From Adiantum capillus-veneris (taxonomy: Eukaryota; Streptophyta; Polypodiopsida; Polypodiales; Pteridaceae): DNA of 64,000 nt. This document shows, one piece after another, positions 1 to 13,798 of the stretch; the first letter of the stretch is position 1, and the number at the start of each line of letters is the position of its first letter. A program made the position numbers and the translations under genes. The DNA is taken from positions 118,291,018-118,355,017 of the forward strand of contig CM043958.1 in assembly GCA_014529385.2 (NCBI GenBank), read 5' to 3'. A model generated the notes under the pieces. That model had not been told where the DNA came from. It saw only the letters and a list, made by a program, of their open reading frames with translations, and ran no database searches.

Positions 1-540
1 CCTCCTTGCCGCAAAAGGTACATTTGAAAATTTTCTTAGTTTTTTGAGAAGCAATTGGTCGTCCTTTTGTATAAAAATCTCCTTCAGTAACTTGGTCGAT
101 GTTCTTATTGAGCCTACGCTCTTCTTCAAGCAGTGTTGCTTTGATATCTGGAATTTTTGGTGTTGGTAGATTCTTTAAAGTGGTGATGAGGCTAGAGTAA
201 TCATCTTTAGTGATGCTCTTGAGAAGTACTGCTATCTTAATGTCATTACATTCAATTATAGCTTGGATTCTTGTTAGCTGAGAAAGTAGGCTCTTGAAAT
301 TGCTTAGATGATTTCCCATTGAGGTTTGTAGTTGTTTAATCAGTGCAAAAAAATCAATAAGTATGTTGATTTTTTAGTGTTTAAAACCTGCTCCAAAAGA
401 AGCATCCAATATATCCGAAGATTCCTTTGCTGTGGTGCAAGAGCCAATGTGGTACACTAAACTGTCATCAACATTTTCTCCTATAATTCCCAAAGCTTTA
501 TCGTTCTTTTCTTCCTGTTATGCACTACTTTCTCTAGTAC
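1..540 (-). pseudogene. Ty1/copia-type gag fragment, runs off left edge
   Basis: Read on the minus strand from about 540 to 1, one frame gives a gag-like polypeptide. Visible parts are a segment ending ENVDDSLVYHIGSC, then LIKQLQTSMGNHL, then LLKSITKDDYSSLITTLKNL, then a basic stretch leading into the start of a zinc knuckle, KCTFCGKE, at the window edge. In copia Gag proteins the helical UBN2-type domain precedes a CCHC knuckle in this order. The frame has in-frame stops (one near 373, one near 508), so the copy is decayed. It has no clear start and the rest of the element lies left of the window. Gag normally packages element RNA into cytoplasmic particles; this copy is unlikely to do so. 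The family call rests on domain order and the knuckle. Confidence 0.72.
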
Positions 541-1471
541 TTGTGTGTGTTTTTGTGCATGTACAATGTTCCACAATCATTTTTTCATTGATTGAAACCT
601 ATTTTTTGTTTCCCATGTGTGAAAATTAGTACCATCAAATTTTTCCTTTTTTCCTAAAGGTGTCATGACAAGGTCTTACTCTTGTTTAGAGCAGTTTCTA
701 CTATCTTACAATGTGGCACTCAAAACTAAGCAAAGAGTGATGAAAATTTGACAAAACTAAATTTCTAACAAATAGATTTTGCATACATTTTAAATTTCAT
801 TCAACATTCAGTGGATTGTCTTTGCAATTATCCACCGCCGCTTGTTGGGTAATATGTGCTTTCTTACCGTCCTTTTGAAAGGACACCTTGACAAACCGGG
901 GGAGATGTCACTTCAGTTTGTTGAGCGTTCGCTTGAGGGTTTGCCGATGAAGTGATTGAAGCAGTAAACGAGTCGAAGGAGATTCTCTGAGCCCTATGGT
1001 GATTTCTTCCTTTTGAAGACATGGAAAGACTCTCGTTTATAGATGGCTACCTTAGTTGTGTGTGCTTACTCAGCTTTACAAAGTAAGTGCTGAGATTTAC
1101 AACTAAAGTGTGGACACATGCTTAAATAAATTCACTTTCAAAGGCTTACGACCTTTTCAGAAAAGACAAAACGAGCCTATGAAAGCTGTCAGGTGCCATC
1201 CAATATGGAATCTGGCAGCATAAGCCTATTGTTGTAGCAAAGAACACAGTGAGAATCACCCCAGCTTGCTCACTGAATCTGTACAGTCGGACTCGACTGG
1301 GATGCAAGTTGAAAACAAGTGAGCCTTTAAATAGGCTTTATTACAAACTAGAATTTTTCCCCCAATCAAGGGAAAGCAAACCAAATTACAAAAAGCGGTT
1401 GAAGCAACCTCCCAAACTTAATCTACCTAATTTAACCCTTTGATACGCCCTAGGAGGAAATAGCTTAACAA
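541..1471. other. Anonymous sequence, nothing recognised
   Basis: AT-rich sequence without a supportable reading frame, RNA gene or clear terminal repeat. It may include the 5' leader or LTR of the copia element to its left, but no PBS or LTR edge could be fixed. Confidence 0.4.
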
Positions 1472-4400
1472 ACACTCACTTCTACTTATTTTTGTACTGA
1501 AATTTGTACATGACAACATGGTGTAAAGGTCATCACTTCAGGATATATGAGGTTGAAACAAAGCAATATACGTTTTGAGCAATTGAATCGATGATGATCA
1601 TCAGATTTAGATTTGGTGATGGCAGGAATCATGTATTTTACTATGATACAAATTTTTTTGAGGACGGATTATGGATAGGTTTGAAGTGAAGATGCTTGAT
1701 GTACAATGGTTTAAGGTGAACATGGAAGGCCATACTGCTACTAAGTATAGAGGAAAAAATGGACCGATCTTTGAGAAATATTTGTTCTACCTATATGCAA
1801 GCTCATTTTTCTTTTAAAGCATTATCGCATGCAAGCTCCTTTCTTCCTTTAGGTGACTTTTTATCGCAAGGCTTTTTGTAACCAAAGTATTGGTATGTCA
1901 CTGAGGTAGCCCTGCAAAGTATATGAGTCTATTAGCATGGCAATCTCCCAAATGTAGAAAACACAAAGGGAAACACAAAGAAAACCACAAAGGAAGATGC
2001 AAATGAAAATGCATATGATCTCTTGGATGATTGTGAGGATGCCTCTCTATTGGGAGAGCTCTTTATAGATATAGGGATTTATTCTAAGTTACACCCAGAT
2101 GAGAGGGAGGTTTCTTAAAGTGTCAATACATTGTTTTTGAACATTTTTTGCTCCTTTGCAACTAGTTAAGAGTGTTTTATTGCAGTGAAATCATATAATT
2201 TCCTTTTTTTTTATTGTTAATTTAAGTGTAAAATGTTGATGCATTTAAAGGTTGTGATGTTTGTTGAAAGCTTGATGCAAAGTGGACGGAGATGATATGA
2301 CATGTGTCATGACACATCTCCATCCCTAGGCGTATGCCTATCACACCACCCATCCCCTTGACCATCCACATCTTTGGAGTAGTTTGGATGCTCTGAGCCT
2401 ATTCTAAGTTATTGATCTCCACTAGATGCTCACATGAGTTCTCGCAGACCCAATGCTTTAGTTGTGGGTGTTAAAGACAAATGTTGTGGAGATGGTGGCA
2501 TTGATGGTTCCATCTCACCTCACTGCTACCTCATGGTCGTTGAGTGCCTTTACACCCCACACTCTTCTTGCTCCCACATGTGCCATAGCTTCGTCATCTC
2601 ATGGTAGTCAACCACTCCTTGCTTCACATCACAAGACACCAAGATTCACGAGTATTGCAAGCACAAGCACTTGGAATTTTGCAAGTGCTCAAGAAGAGAC
2701 GATTCAAGTCACTTTGACTCAAAAAATAAAACTAGAAAAAATACAAGAACAAATGGTGCAAAACCCTCAGCCAACAGAGTCAGTAGCAAGATACTGCTAG
2801 GGTGTGAGTGGAGGTGGGGACTTGGGCATTGACGGATATGCAACTTTTGCGGGTGAATTTGTAAGTGTTTTTCCATTGCTTTGATGGTTAAATATGTTTC
2901 AATTTGTAATTTCTTGATGTTCCAATATTTTTGTTGTATTTATTGCTTCTAACAGGTGATCATGACTGGAAGGGATCCCACTCCACTGAAGTGCAAATAT
3001 GGCACAAAGAAGGGTCTCAATCCGCTCATGGACAAGTTGGGACCTCAAACCTGTCAGGTAAGCTATAACAACGTTAAATACTATTTACATTATGTTACTT
3101 TTTGTGTTTGTATTTGGTTTTCTTCTCTAAACTTTAATTCTTCTCTTTTTGATTTGGAATCTACTATAAGTGCTATTAGAGCATGAGAATTTTCACTGAA
3201 GTAATAGACTAGTGCACTTTTAATTTTTTACTATATGTATATATGTATTTATTGGAGATAACACGATTTTATCATTTTGTAATTGAGCATCAGCTTTATA
3301 TCCATGTGTTATTCCGCTTTGATGTTGGCAAATTCAATGTATTTAACAATTTTAAAACATTGAAATATAGGTTCTCTTCAAATTTTGTTTCAATGTTTTT
3401 TAATGCAAAGTTATGATGGAAAGACTCACTATTGTCTACTATGGTTGATTTTTACTATTGGCTACAATGATTTACAACCCCACTTGTAGGTGTCGCTGTT
3501 CGTCTCGGTAATTATGATATAGATTAATAAACTCAAGGATGCAAGTAGCTATCAAGTTTCTTGGAGCTTCGCAACACTACAAGGAGTTAAGAAACTATCC
3601 ACATATATATTGACAAATAATTATTTCTCCATTGTATCATAAACATGGGGGATAGGGATTGATAAAAGAGAAACAATATTAAGGTCAAAATAATGGATAC
3701 TAAAAGCATTGGTAGCATAGTCACTATATACCAAGTATAAAATAGCTAACGTGATACCAATGCAATTATTGATGACTATAATATTGATGCTTTGCGGATG
3801 TTAAATCCTAATGGTTATACCGATGCTTAGTGCAAAGGTTTCTTTTGAGTAGATTGTGCTACCTTCAACGAGGATATGCCTCACAAATACTTCATCAAAC
3901 ACAATGTGCATTTTGAGATAATGCAAATAACATGAACATGACAAAATAGACAAGAGACTCTGTGATTGCTAAAAAAAGAACCATTATATTGAGATTAACA
4001 CACACACACACACACACACAATCAAAGAGCTATCTAGTATTAAACCAACGATGAATAGTGAATTCAAAGCTTGGGGGTTCCAACTTTCAAAAATACCTAT
4101 AGCATGTGTGTTTGATAGATATTATTTATTACCATGAGAAAAGACCCCGTTCCTTCCATAAACCTGCAACTTTTTTAAAATTTTCATTTTTAAACCCCTC
4201 TTGTACATGAACTTTGTAACTATTTCTCGAGGGGTGCATTATTCAGTACCTCCCTACATAACGTGCATTCGTAGGGTAATTAGCCCCTTTTTAAACATGT
4301 TTGAATGAATAAAATGACCCCTTATTTTAGTATTTTTTTCAAAATTAAATATAAAAACCTCTTATTTCAATGTATCTCTGTTAAATTGCCTAAATTTTTT

Positions 4401-5588
4401 GCATTTTAAAACCCTCTTATTGAACTGATGTGGTATATTTATGATTACATAGTGCACTCCCCAAGAACTATTTGAAACATAAAAAACCCCTCCACATGTA
4501 CTCGCCTACTAAATTTTCTTATTTTGAGGTGGACCCCCATGTTGGAAAGGAAAATTTGAGGAGCACTAACAATCAAGATTTTTTTTTTTCAAACTTCAAA
4601 TGGTAAAAACCAACATTGTTTTAAGTTTGTAGGAAAGATCCTCCTTAATAACCTCGTGTAGATAGTTTGACAAGAGGTGAATGGAGACCACACTTTGTAA
4701 CATACAATTGCTTGAGCTTTATGGGCACCCCCTTGATAACAAATCACTCTAGAAGCATAAAATCATTTCAAGTATTCTTTTAACTTAGACTTTAATGGAT
4801 CCTAACGAGCACTAACATAATCCTCTCTGAAAGTCAATCAACTACCATTGCCAAGGTGATGGGAAGAATAACAAATCACTGTTGGAAGCATAAAATCATT
4901 TCATGTCCTTTTTAACTTAAACTTTAATGGATCCGCAAGAGCACAAATTAAATCCCCTTTGAAATTTAGCCAACTACCATTGCCAAGGTGATGGGAAGAA
5001 TCCAACTCCAATCGAGACCTTACTGCATCTTTATATTGCCTCCATCTATTTCGATACTTTTTTGGCTTTGCCTTTGAACTTTATCTAGAGTTCTTTCTAT
5101 CAAGCCAATCCGATATTTTCAATCCCTTGTGTTTCATATCCTCTCACATCTGATGTAACATTCATCGAGTAGAGAAGTGAACTATGAAGAAAGGCACAAG
5201 GAACTTGTGATGGATGACGACAAGCTTCTCCTTAGAGTTACCTTCACTTTCGCAATCACAAAGAAGGGTATGCCAAAAAAACTATTTGTACAACGTGTGC
5301 ACGTAAGAAAGTATCCCATTTACTCCCTTAAACCATGTAAACATCACCCATGCTACTACCTATCATAAACATACCCTTTTGGTAAAACCCTAGTGTGATT
5401 TCAAGGAGTCTTTGTGAGTGTCTCCCCTCGTGTTATTGGGAAGTGGTGTCTCCATTGGTGTTTACTACTCCACACAATTGGAAATATCAATGAGAGCATA
5501 TGATGGATGCACAAAAAGGGGAGTGGATTCTAGGTATGTGCCAATAGGAGTGATTCTAGCAAGTTAAAAAGTAATAAATTCACCGTGT
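1472..5588 (+). repeat. 4.1-kb dispersed repeat, copy 1
   Basis: This segment is repeated in direct orientation at 7768-11941. Both copies start at ACACTCACTTCTAC and end at TTCACCGTGT, and the flanks differ outside those points. Inside are an exon-like piece at about 2957-3056, bounded by a TCTAACAG acceptor and a CAG|GTAAGC donor, with in-frame peptide MTGRDPTPLKCKYGTKKGLN. A preceding piece ends in a GTAAGT donor near 2862. Upstream is a fragment reading MLDVQWFKVNMEGH. None was recognised as a known family. Also present are an (AC)n tract (about 3999-4020) and a roughly 130-bp internal tandem duplication (about 4734-4997). The structure suggests a captured, intron-bearing gene fragment inside a mobile or duplicated segment; no convincing TIR or target duplication was found. 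Confidence 0.8.
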
Positions 5589-7767
5589 CTTGAGAATTGG
5601 TCTAGAAAGTCCCCGACTTCTAGACTCTATCAAGCATTAAACCTCATTTCTAGCTACTTTATTACTAGTGTAAATGGAATGGAAAGACATATTCTTGGAA
5701 AAGAATGCTCTAAATATGCACTAGGTCACTCACCATCGAAGGATCATTCCCTGACAACGGTGCGAATGTTAGTGAGTTGCCATGATTGAACATCTATAGC
5801 ATAGCTATTTAGCACTAACATAATGTCAATACTCAGGAAAGTGACTCGAATGGGGCACGGAGACTCTTTGAGGTTGTCAGTATTCAAGAAGTGAACCTAA
5901 CAAAAGAAAACACATCAAATCACCACTCAATGATCGAAAAATGTGCCTATATCCTTTCTCACCGCTCTCGGTCATCACATCATTTCAGTGACTAAATGGA
6001 TTCAAATTGTCATGAAACTTTAAGGGAAGCTTCACTAGGCCTAAATGGCAAGTCTACAGAGTCTCATCGCGTTTTGACAAGGTACATGGATTGTGATCCA
6101 TCAAACTGCAACAGAACTATCCAAAAAGGTTGTTCTATGGTCTAGGAACACTCTCCCATAGTCAAAACGTAAATAAATAGTGATTTAAGCACTCAAATAT
6201 AAAGATTAAGCTCGTCAATGTGTAGTCACAAACCACAACAAACTTAGCAATGCTTACACTTAATTGAAAGAGAAAAGAAAGAGGAACAGAATGCAAGTTT
6301 TGAAATTGAAAAAGGATTACCCAATCATTAGTTATGTTGATTATAAATCAAAGCTGAGAAGCCGCTTGAGCATACGTACAACAGAGATTTTTCTCCTTAA
6401 AAGGTAAGCCCCTTTTCTCATTAAAATCATTTATCTTTTATTCCTAGGGCTTTCTATATGGCCAGTGGCCGGCTTACATGGGCCTTTACAGATATCATGA
6501 CAAAATTATAACTCAGGGAATTGACTTGCTACTCAGGAATTAGGATTTACACTTGATGTTTCTACACTAGATCGAAAAAATAACAGAGTTAAAATTCATT
6601 AAAAATGTGGTGTCTAGCTAGGTGGACGCCCATTTAGTGAATCCACCAACAATTGCCCATATGGAGTGATACTATCTACAAACAACAAATGATGGGTCAA
6701 TAAAGTTATCCAAGGTGCCTTGGGTTTTGACCAAAAAATGGGAACACAAGGTGAAATATATATCATATGATCTTTGGAAACATCCACAAGTGTAATGCAC
6801 TCACTCAAGACAATGTCCACGAAGGAAGAGAAGCTCATTCATCTGCAATTGCATGATTGGCTTAAGATTTGTCAAGTATACCTCAAATTAATATAAGAAT
6901 ACCATAGTAGGGTGCATGTACACTAACCGTTAGACACTAAACTTGTTTTGCAGTCTAGTTTTTGTGGTTGTTGAGGATTCTTTGTCCTCTAGTGTTCATG
7001 CCACAATTTACAAGCACGACATTCGATCATTGGATTTTTTAAAGAGGAGATCACATTGATTCCGTACCCTCCACAAAGCAAAACGCAACAGAGGTGGTTT
7101 GCATGTTTGAAACACACTTTACCACCGCCATGCTTACCATTCAAGAAAATCTTCTCGTGCACATAGTTGATGAGGTAGAAGTAGTGGGCACCATACATTC
7201 CAAATGGATGTTCTTCTGAGAGTGATTCATAAAGACACTAAAGAAGTATGTGCATCAAACGACACGATCAGTGAGAAGCATGGAATTGGGTTGGATGGTT
7301 TCAGAATCACTAATTTTCAATGGAGAGTGGATCTCTAGAGTCTGATCATGTAGATAATATGCTTTGGCACACAATTGATGATGAATGGCTGCCTGGACTT
7401 GTGATGGTAGATTTAGGAATGGAAAAATAAGAGCATGTACTGGAGGAAAAGATCAATAAATTTTATATGCTTTACAACCTAATGATACAAAAGTGACTTG
7501 CCCACTTCGAGAATACAAAGCAAGAACGACAAGCTGCATGACATGTCTTTCAAAAAGGGAAAAACTACCACCAATGTATCATTCTAAAGATCTTGACATC
7601 TTGCCATCTTTCATGTGTCTAAGATGGTTGCATGATGCTATGGAACGGGCCCAACATGACGGTGGACATATGATAGAGGAGGAGTAGGAGTTTTTGCAAG
7701 GTGGTATCCCTATTGTAAATCTCTAATCTCTAAACCTTTTGTCCATGTGGTGCGGTTTTATTTATTG
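5589..7767. other. Unique spacer between the two 4.1-kb copies
   Basis: AT-rich sequence. A short minus-strand open frame (6989-7198) contains KVCFKHANHLC and a CRAC pair, and a plus frame (7493-7687) contains CPLREY and CMTC, which might be remnants of cysteine-rich transposon proteins. Neither could be assigned to a family and no intact gene is supported. Confidence 0.4.
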
Positions 7768-10336
7768 ACACTCACTTCTACGTTTTTTTGTACTAAAAGT
7801 TGTACATGAAAACATGGTGTAAAGGTCGTCACCTTAGGATAGAGGAGGTTGAAACAAAGCAATATACGTTTTGAGCAATTGAATCGATTATGATCATCAG
7901 ATTTAGATTTGATGATGGCAGAAATCATGTATTTTGGAATGATACAAGTTTTTTTGAGGACGGATTATGGAGAGGTACGAAGTGGAGATGCTTGATGTAC
8001 AATGGTTTAAGGTGAACATGGAAGGCCATATTGCTACTATGTATAAAGGAGACTTGGGCTTTCTTGAGGTGGACACATTAAAAAAATGGACTCATCTTGG
8101 AGACATATTTTTTCTACCTATATGCAAGCTCATTTCTCTTTTAAAGCATTATCACATGCTAGCTCGTTTTTCCCTCAAGGTGATTTTTTTATCCCAAGGC
8201 TTTCTGTGACCAAAGTATTGGTATGTCATTGAGGTAGCCATGCAAAGTATATGAGTATATTAGCGTGGCAATCTCCCAAATGTAGAGAACACAAAGGGAA
8301 ACACAAAGAAAACCACAAAGGAAGACGCAAAGGAAAATGTAGATGATCTATTGGATGATTGTGAGTATGTCTCTCTATTGAGAGAGCTCTTTACAAATAT
8401 AGGGATTTATTCTAAGTTACGCCAAGATGAGAGGGAGGTTGCTTAAAGTGCCAATACATTGTATTTGAGCATTTTTTGCTCCTTTGCAACTAGTTACGAG
8501 TGTTTTATTGCAATGAAATCATATAATTTCCTTTTTTGCAAGTGTTAATTTAAGTGTAGAATGTTGATGCATTTAAAGGTTGTGATGGTTGTTGAAAGTT
8601 TGATGCAAAGTGGACAGAGATGATATGACATGTGTCATGACCTATCTCCATCCGTAGGTGCAAGCCTATCACACCATCCATCCCCTTGACCATCCACACC
8701 TTTGGAGTAATCTGGATGCTCTAAGCCTGTAGATGCTCTCATGAGTCCTCGCGAACCCAGTGCTTTAGTGGTGGGTGTTAGGGACAAATGTTGTGGAGGT
8801 GGTGGCATCGATGCTTCCATCCTGCCTGAGAACTCCCTCATGACCGTTGAGTGCCTTTACCCCAAAACTCTTCTTGCTCCCACACGTGCCATGCTTCGTC
8901 ACCTACTTTAGCTTTTGCATGGTATTCATCCACTCCTTGCTTCCACTCCTTGCTTCACATCACAGGACACCAAGATGCACGGGTATTGCAAGCACAAGCA
9001 CAAGCACTTGGAATTTTGCAGAGTGCTCAAGAAGAGATGATCCAAGTCGCTTTGGCTCAAAAAATAAAATTAGAAAAAATGCAAGAACAAATTGTGCAAA
9101 AACCTCAGCCAATGGAGTCAGTAGCAAGATACTGCTAGGGTGTGAGTGGAGGTGGGGACTTGGGCATTGACGAATATGCAACTTTTGTGGGTGAATTTGT
9201 AAGTGTTTTTCCATTGCTTTTATGGTTAAATATGTTTCTATTTGTAATTGCTTGATGTTCCAATGTTATTGTTGTATTTATTTCTTCTAACAAATGATCA
9301 TGACTGGAAGGGATCCCACTCCGTTGAAGTGCAATTATGGCACAAAGAAGGGTCTCAATCCGTTCATGGACAAGTTGGGACCTCAAACTTGTCAGGTAAG
9401 CTATAACAACTTTTAATACTATTTACATTATGTTACTTTTTGTGTTTGTATTTAGTTTTCTTTTCTAAACTTCCTTTCTTCTCTTTTTTATTTGGAATCT
9501 CTTACAAGTGTTGTTAGAGTAGGAGAATTTTTCATCAAAGTAGCACACTAGTGCGCTTTTATTCTTTTACTATATGTATATATGTACTTATTGGAGATGA
9601 CATGATTTTCTCATTTTGTAATTGAACATTCAACTCTATATCTATGTGCTATTCCGCTTTGATGTTGTCAAATTCAATGTATTTAACGAATTTAAAACAT
9701 TGAAATACAGGTTCTTTCAAATTTTGTTTCATCTCTAGGTTTTCAAGTTATGTCTATGTTTCTTAATGCATTTTATGAGGGAAAGACTCACTATTGTCTA
9801 CTATGGTTGATTGTCACTAATGGCTACACTGATTTACAACCCCAAAATTTTGAACTTGTAGGTGTTGCTATTCGAGTTGGTAATTATAATATAGATTGAT
9901 AAACTCAAGTATGCAAGTTTCTTGGAGCTTAGCAACACCAAAGGAGTTAAGAAACTATCAACGTATTTCTAACAAATAATTATTTCTCCATTGTATCATA
10001 AACATGGGGATAGGCATTGATAAAGAGCAACAATATTAACGTCAAAATAATGGATACTAAAAGCATTGGTAGCGTAGTCACTATACACCAAGTATAAAAT
10101 AGCTAGCATGATACCAATGCAATTATTGATGACTATAATATCCATGCTTTGCGGTTGTTAAAACCATGGTTATACTGATGCTTAGTGCAAAGGTTTCTTT
10201 TGAGTGGATTGTGCCACCTTCAACGAGGATAACTTCATCAAACACAATGTGCATTTTGAGAATTTTCAAATAACATGAACATGACAAAATAGACAAGAGA
10301 CTCTATTATTGCTAAAAAACCATTATATTGAGATTA

Positions 10337-10378
<42 letters not shown>

Positions 10379-11941
10379 TAGACCAACGATGAATAGTGAC
10401 TGCAAAGCTTGGGGGTTCAGCCTTTTAAAAATACATATAGCACGTGTGCTCAAGAGGTATTATTATTAAAATGAGAAAAGACCCCGTACCTTTCACAAAC
10501 TTACAACTTTTTTTAAAATTTTATATTTTAACCCCTCTTGTACATGAAATTTGTAACTATTTCTCGAGGGGTGCACTATTCAGTACCCCCCTATATAATG
10601 TGTGTTCATAGGGTAATTAAAAAACTCTTTTTTTAAGATGTTTGAATGAATAAAATGACCCCTTATTTTGATATTTTTTTTTCAAAATTAAATATAAGAA
10701 CCTCTATTTCAATGTATCTCTGTTAAATTGCCTAAAGTTTTTGCATCTCAAAACCCCTCTGATTGAAGTGATGTGATATATTTATGATTACATAGTGCAC
10801 CCCCCAAGAACTATTTGAAACATAAAAGACCCCTCCACGTGTACTCGCCTACTAAACTTTCTTATTTTGAGGTGGACCTCCGTGTTGGAAAAAAAATTAG
10901 AGAAACACCAACAATCAAGAGTTTTTTTTTTCAAACCTAAAATGGTAAAAACAAACATTGTTTTAAGTTTGTAGGAAAGAGCCTCCTTAATGACCTCGTG
11001 TAGATAGTTTGACAAGAGGTGAATGGAGACCACACTTTGTAACATACAATCGCTTGAGCTTTATGGGCATCCCCTTGATAACAAGTCACTGCTAGAAGCA
11101 TAAAACCATTTCAAGTACTCTTTTAACTTAGACTAATGGATCCTACAAAGCACTAACATAATCCTCTCTGAAAGTCAATCAACTACCATTGCCAAGGTGA
11201 TGGGAAGAATAACAAATCACTGTTGGAAGCATAAAATCATTTCAAGTCCTCTTTAACTTAAACTTTGATGGATCCTCAAGAGCACTACATAATCCCCTTT
11301 GTAGTTCAACCAACTACCATTGCCAAGGTGATGGGAAGAATCCAACTCCAATCGAGACCTTACTACATCTTTATATTGCCTCCATCTATTTCGATACTTT
11401 TTTGGCTTTGCCTTTGAACTTTATCTAGAGTTCTTTCTATCAAGCCAATCCGATATTTTCAATCCCTTGCGTTTCATATCCTCTCACATATAATGTAACA
11501 TTCATCGAATAGAGAAGTGAACAATGGAGAAAGGCACAAGGAACTTGTGATGGATGGTGACAAGCTCCTCCTTAGCATTACCTTCACTTTTGCAATCACA
11601 GAGAAGGGTATGCCAAGAAAACTATTTGTACAACGTGTGCACGTAAGAAAGTATCCCATTTACTCCCTTATCCATGTAAACCTCACCCATGCTACTACCT
11701 ATCATATAAACATATCCTCTTGGTAAATCCCTAGTGTGATTTCAAGGGGTCTTTGTGAGTGTCTCCCCTCGTGTCTATTGGGAAGTGGTGTCTCCATTGG
11801 TGTTTACTACTCGACACAACTAGAAATATCAATGAGAGCATATGATGGCTGCACAAAAAGGGGAGTGGATTCTAGGTATGTGCCAATAGGAGTGATTCTA
11901 GCAAGTTAAAGAAGTAATAAATTCACCGTGTGTAAGCATGG
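7768..11941 (+). repeat. 4.1-kb dispersed repeat, copy 2
   Basis: Direct copy of 1472-5588 with scattered substitutions and small indels (4174 versus 4117 bp). The fragment reading MLDVQWFKVNMEGH is open for longer here (7967-8209) and continues as GDLGFLEVDTLKKWTHLGD. The exon-like VQWFK and MTGRDPTPLKCNYGTKKG pieces, the (AC)n tract (10342-10377, preceded by GCGCGC) and the internal roughly 130-bp tandem duplication (11076-11340) are all conserved. The CAG|GTAAGC donor is kept near 9395. The peptide similarity between copies may only reflect their common origin, so coding constraint is not shown. Confidence 0.8.
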
Positions 11942-13361
11942 GAAGAAATGGAATTTCTAAAATTTTCATTTTTTTGTTGTCATGATGATAAAAGGCATAT
12001 TAACATCCTTCCCTAAAAAATGATTGCATAACAAGTGATAAACTAATACATAATATATGGAGGGGTCTAACAAACCACCTGAAAAAGGAAATTCGAAAAC
12101 CCCCTTGACAACATAGGGTGTGTGTACTTTACTCTATATTTAATTATCATGGGACACAAACATAGACTCAACCCATAGAGATATCAGTGGGTGCACACTA
12201 TAAGTGTGAGTCAACAAGACAACGAGATCTCCTAACAACAAGTGACCCATAGACAACATATATAAACAGATAGATAGAGTGGATTTATGTTTTATACGTC
12301 GATAGGTAGTGTACATACACTTCTTAGTTTTATTGACATGACATTACAATTGTGAACAAGATTGGCTTCTTTCAAGCTGGGCTAGTCATTATTTTCAAGT
12401 GATGATTTCACAGCATTCAAAAGGCCTTTTTGATTATGTATCCTTTGATTTTTGTCTGCCAGGTACGAACACTAGTATCGTCAAACAAGGAATTTGATTG
12501 TCATGATGTGAGAGAAAAAAAATTTGAAAATAGTCTCAAGCAAGGAGGATATTGAGAGTCAATAAATTTGAGTGGAAAGAAATTTTAGAACTTCTATTTC
12601 AAAATTTCTCAAAAAATATCGTGATGTCTCAAACCAAAAAACAAACCAAGAATTTGATAAGCCAATAAGTTCGTAGAAGCTTTGTCAATAAGAAATCACG
12701 GAGGCCAAGCAAAGATGTCAAAATATTAGAAAGAGGATAGGAGAGCCACATTATATTCCATAAGATTATGGAAATGATTTACATTTTGACAAATGGGTGG
12801 ATGCCATGTGTGCAAGAATGGTGGGTGTGTAAGAGAGGTATAAGAGTGGTCAAATGATGCACTTTCCCCCCCCCCAAAAAGGTGGACAATTTTATGGTTT
12901 TTGACATTCCATAGCTCCTACATATGATCTTTGATTTGAGTGAAGATCATAGATTTGTGATCTACATGATGAGCTCTTTCCATAGATATGCTACATGCTA
13001 TGGTTTTACTAGCTAGATTTGAACTTTCATTTTGGGGTGAAAATTTGAATTCAAATAGACAAGGTATTTTGCTTGTTTGAAGTTAAAAGTTGGTCCTTTC
13101 AAGATTTCTTTCTTTATACTAAAGGTTTGACTCTCTTAAACTACCAAATAAAGAGGCCCTCGTAGACCTCGTTTTGTTCCTAATGACTATGTGAATACAC
13201 TCTTGGATGAGGCTAAAATTCAAAATAGGATGGTCTTAAGTTAAAAATAGTTTGAACTCAAAACATAAACTTCATGAAAGCTCAAAAATAGTGAGTAGGA
13301 TATAAATGACGCAATCAATTTGCTCTTGGCAAGTTGTAGAGACTACACGAGAGAGACAAAT
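11942..13361. other. Anonymous AT-rich sequence
   Basis: No supportable gene, RNA or mobile-element signature was seen. A short C-run lies near 12866. Confidence 0.4.
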
Positions 13362-13679
13362 ACTATGTCCAAAAACCTCTAGTAGGCCTAGGCAACCCAA
13401 TTGATGGCTTCCTTGCAAGGTTTCATGGGGGTTGTTCTTGGGTCATTTCTCTTCTTCTCCCCCTCGACAAGCAGTCAATGCCATGCAAGCTTGAAAAGCC
13501 AAGGCAACAAGGCTATGGCATTGACTATGTCCAAAAACCTCTAGTAGGCCTAGGCAACCCAATTGATGGCTTCCTTGCAAGGTTTCATGGGGGTTGTTCT
13601 CGGGTCATTTCTCTTCTTCTCCCCCTCGACAAGCAATCAATGCCATGCAAGCTTGAAAAACCAAGACAACAAGGCTATG
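13362..13679 (+). repeat. 162-bp tandem duplication (two units)
   Basis: The unit beginning ACTATGTCCAAAAACCTC at 13362 is repeated from 13524 with only a few differences (for example TTCTTGGG versus TTCTCGGG), giving a period of 162 bp. The second unit ends near 13679. Because 162 is a multiple of three, a plus frame stays open across part of it, but the peptide was not recognised. Confidence 0.9.
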
Positions 13680-13739
13680 GCTACAAGAAGCTATCCTCTA
13701 ATACCTTGATGGAGAATAGAGATGGACAAGGAGAAGCCA

Positions 13740-13744
<5 letters not shown>

Positions 13745-13796
<52 letters not shown>
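13745..13796 (+). repeat. (GA)n microsatellite
   Basis: About 26 GA units with no LINE tail attached, so this is a free-standing tract useful for comparison with the LINE-bounded ones. Open frames here encode only Arg-Glu or Ser-Leu repeats and are not genes. Confidence 0.95.

Positions 13797-13798
<2 letters not shown>

Noticed and set aside
1472-1486. Terminal inverted repeat ACAC...GTGT for the 4.1-kb repeat, suggesting a CACTA transposon
   Set aside because: Only four bases match at the ends, the next bases diverge, and no 3-bp target duplication is seen at either copy.
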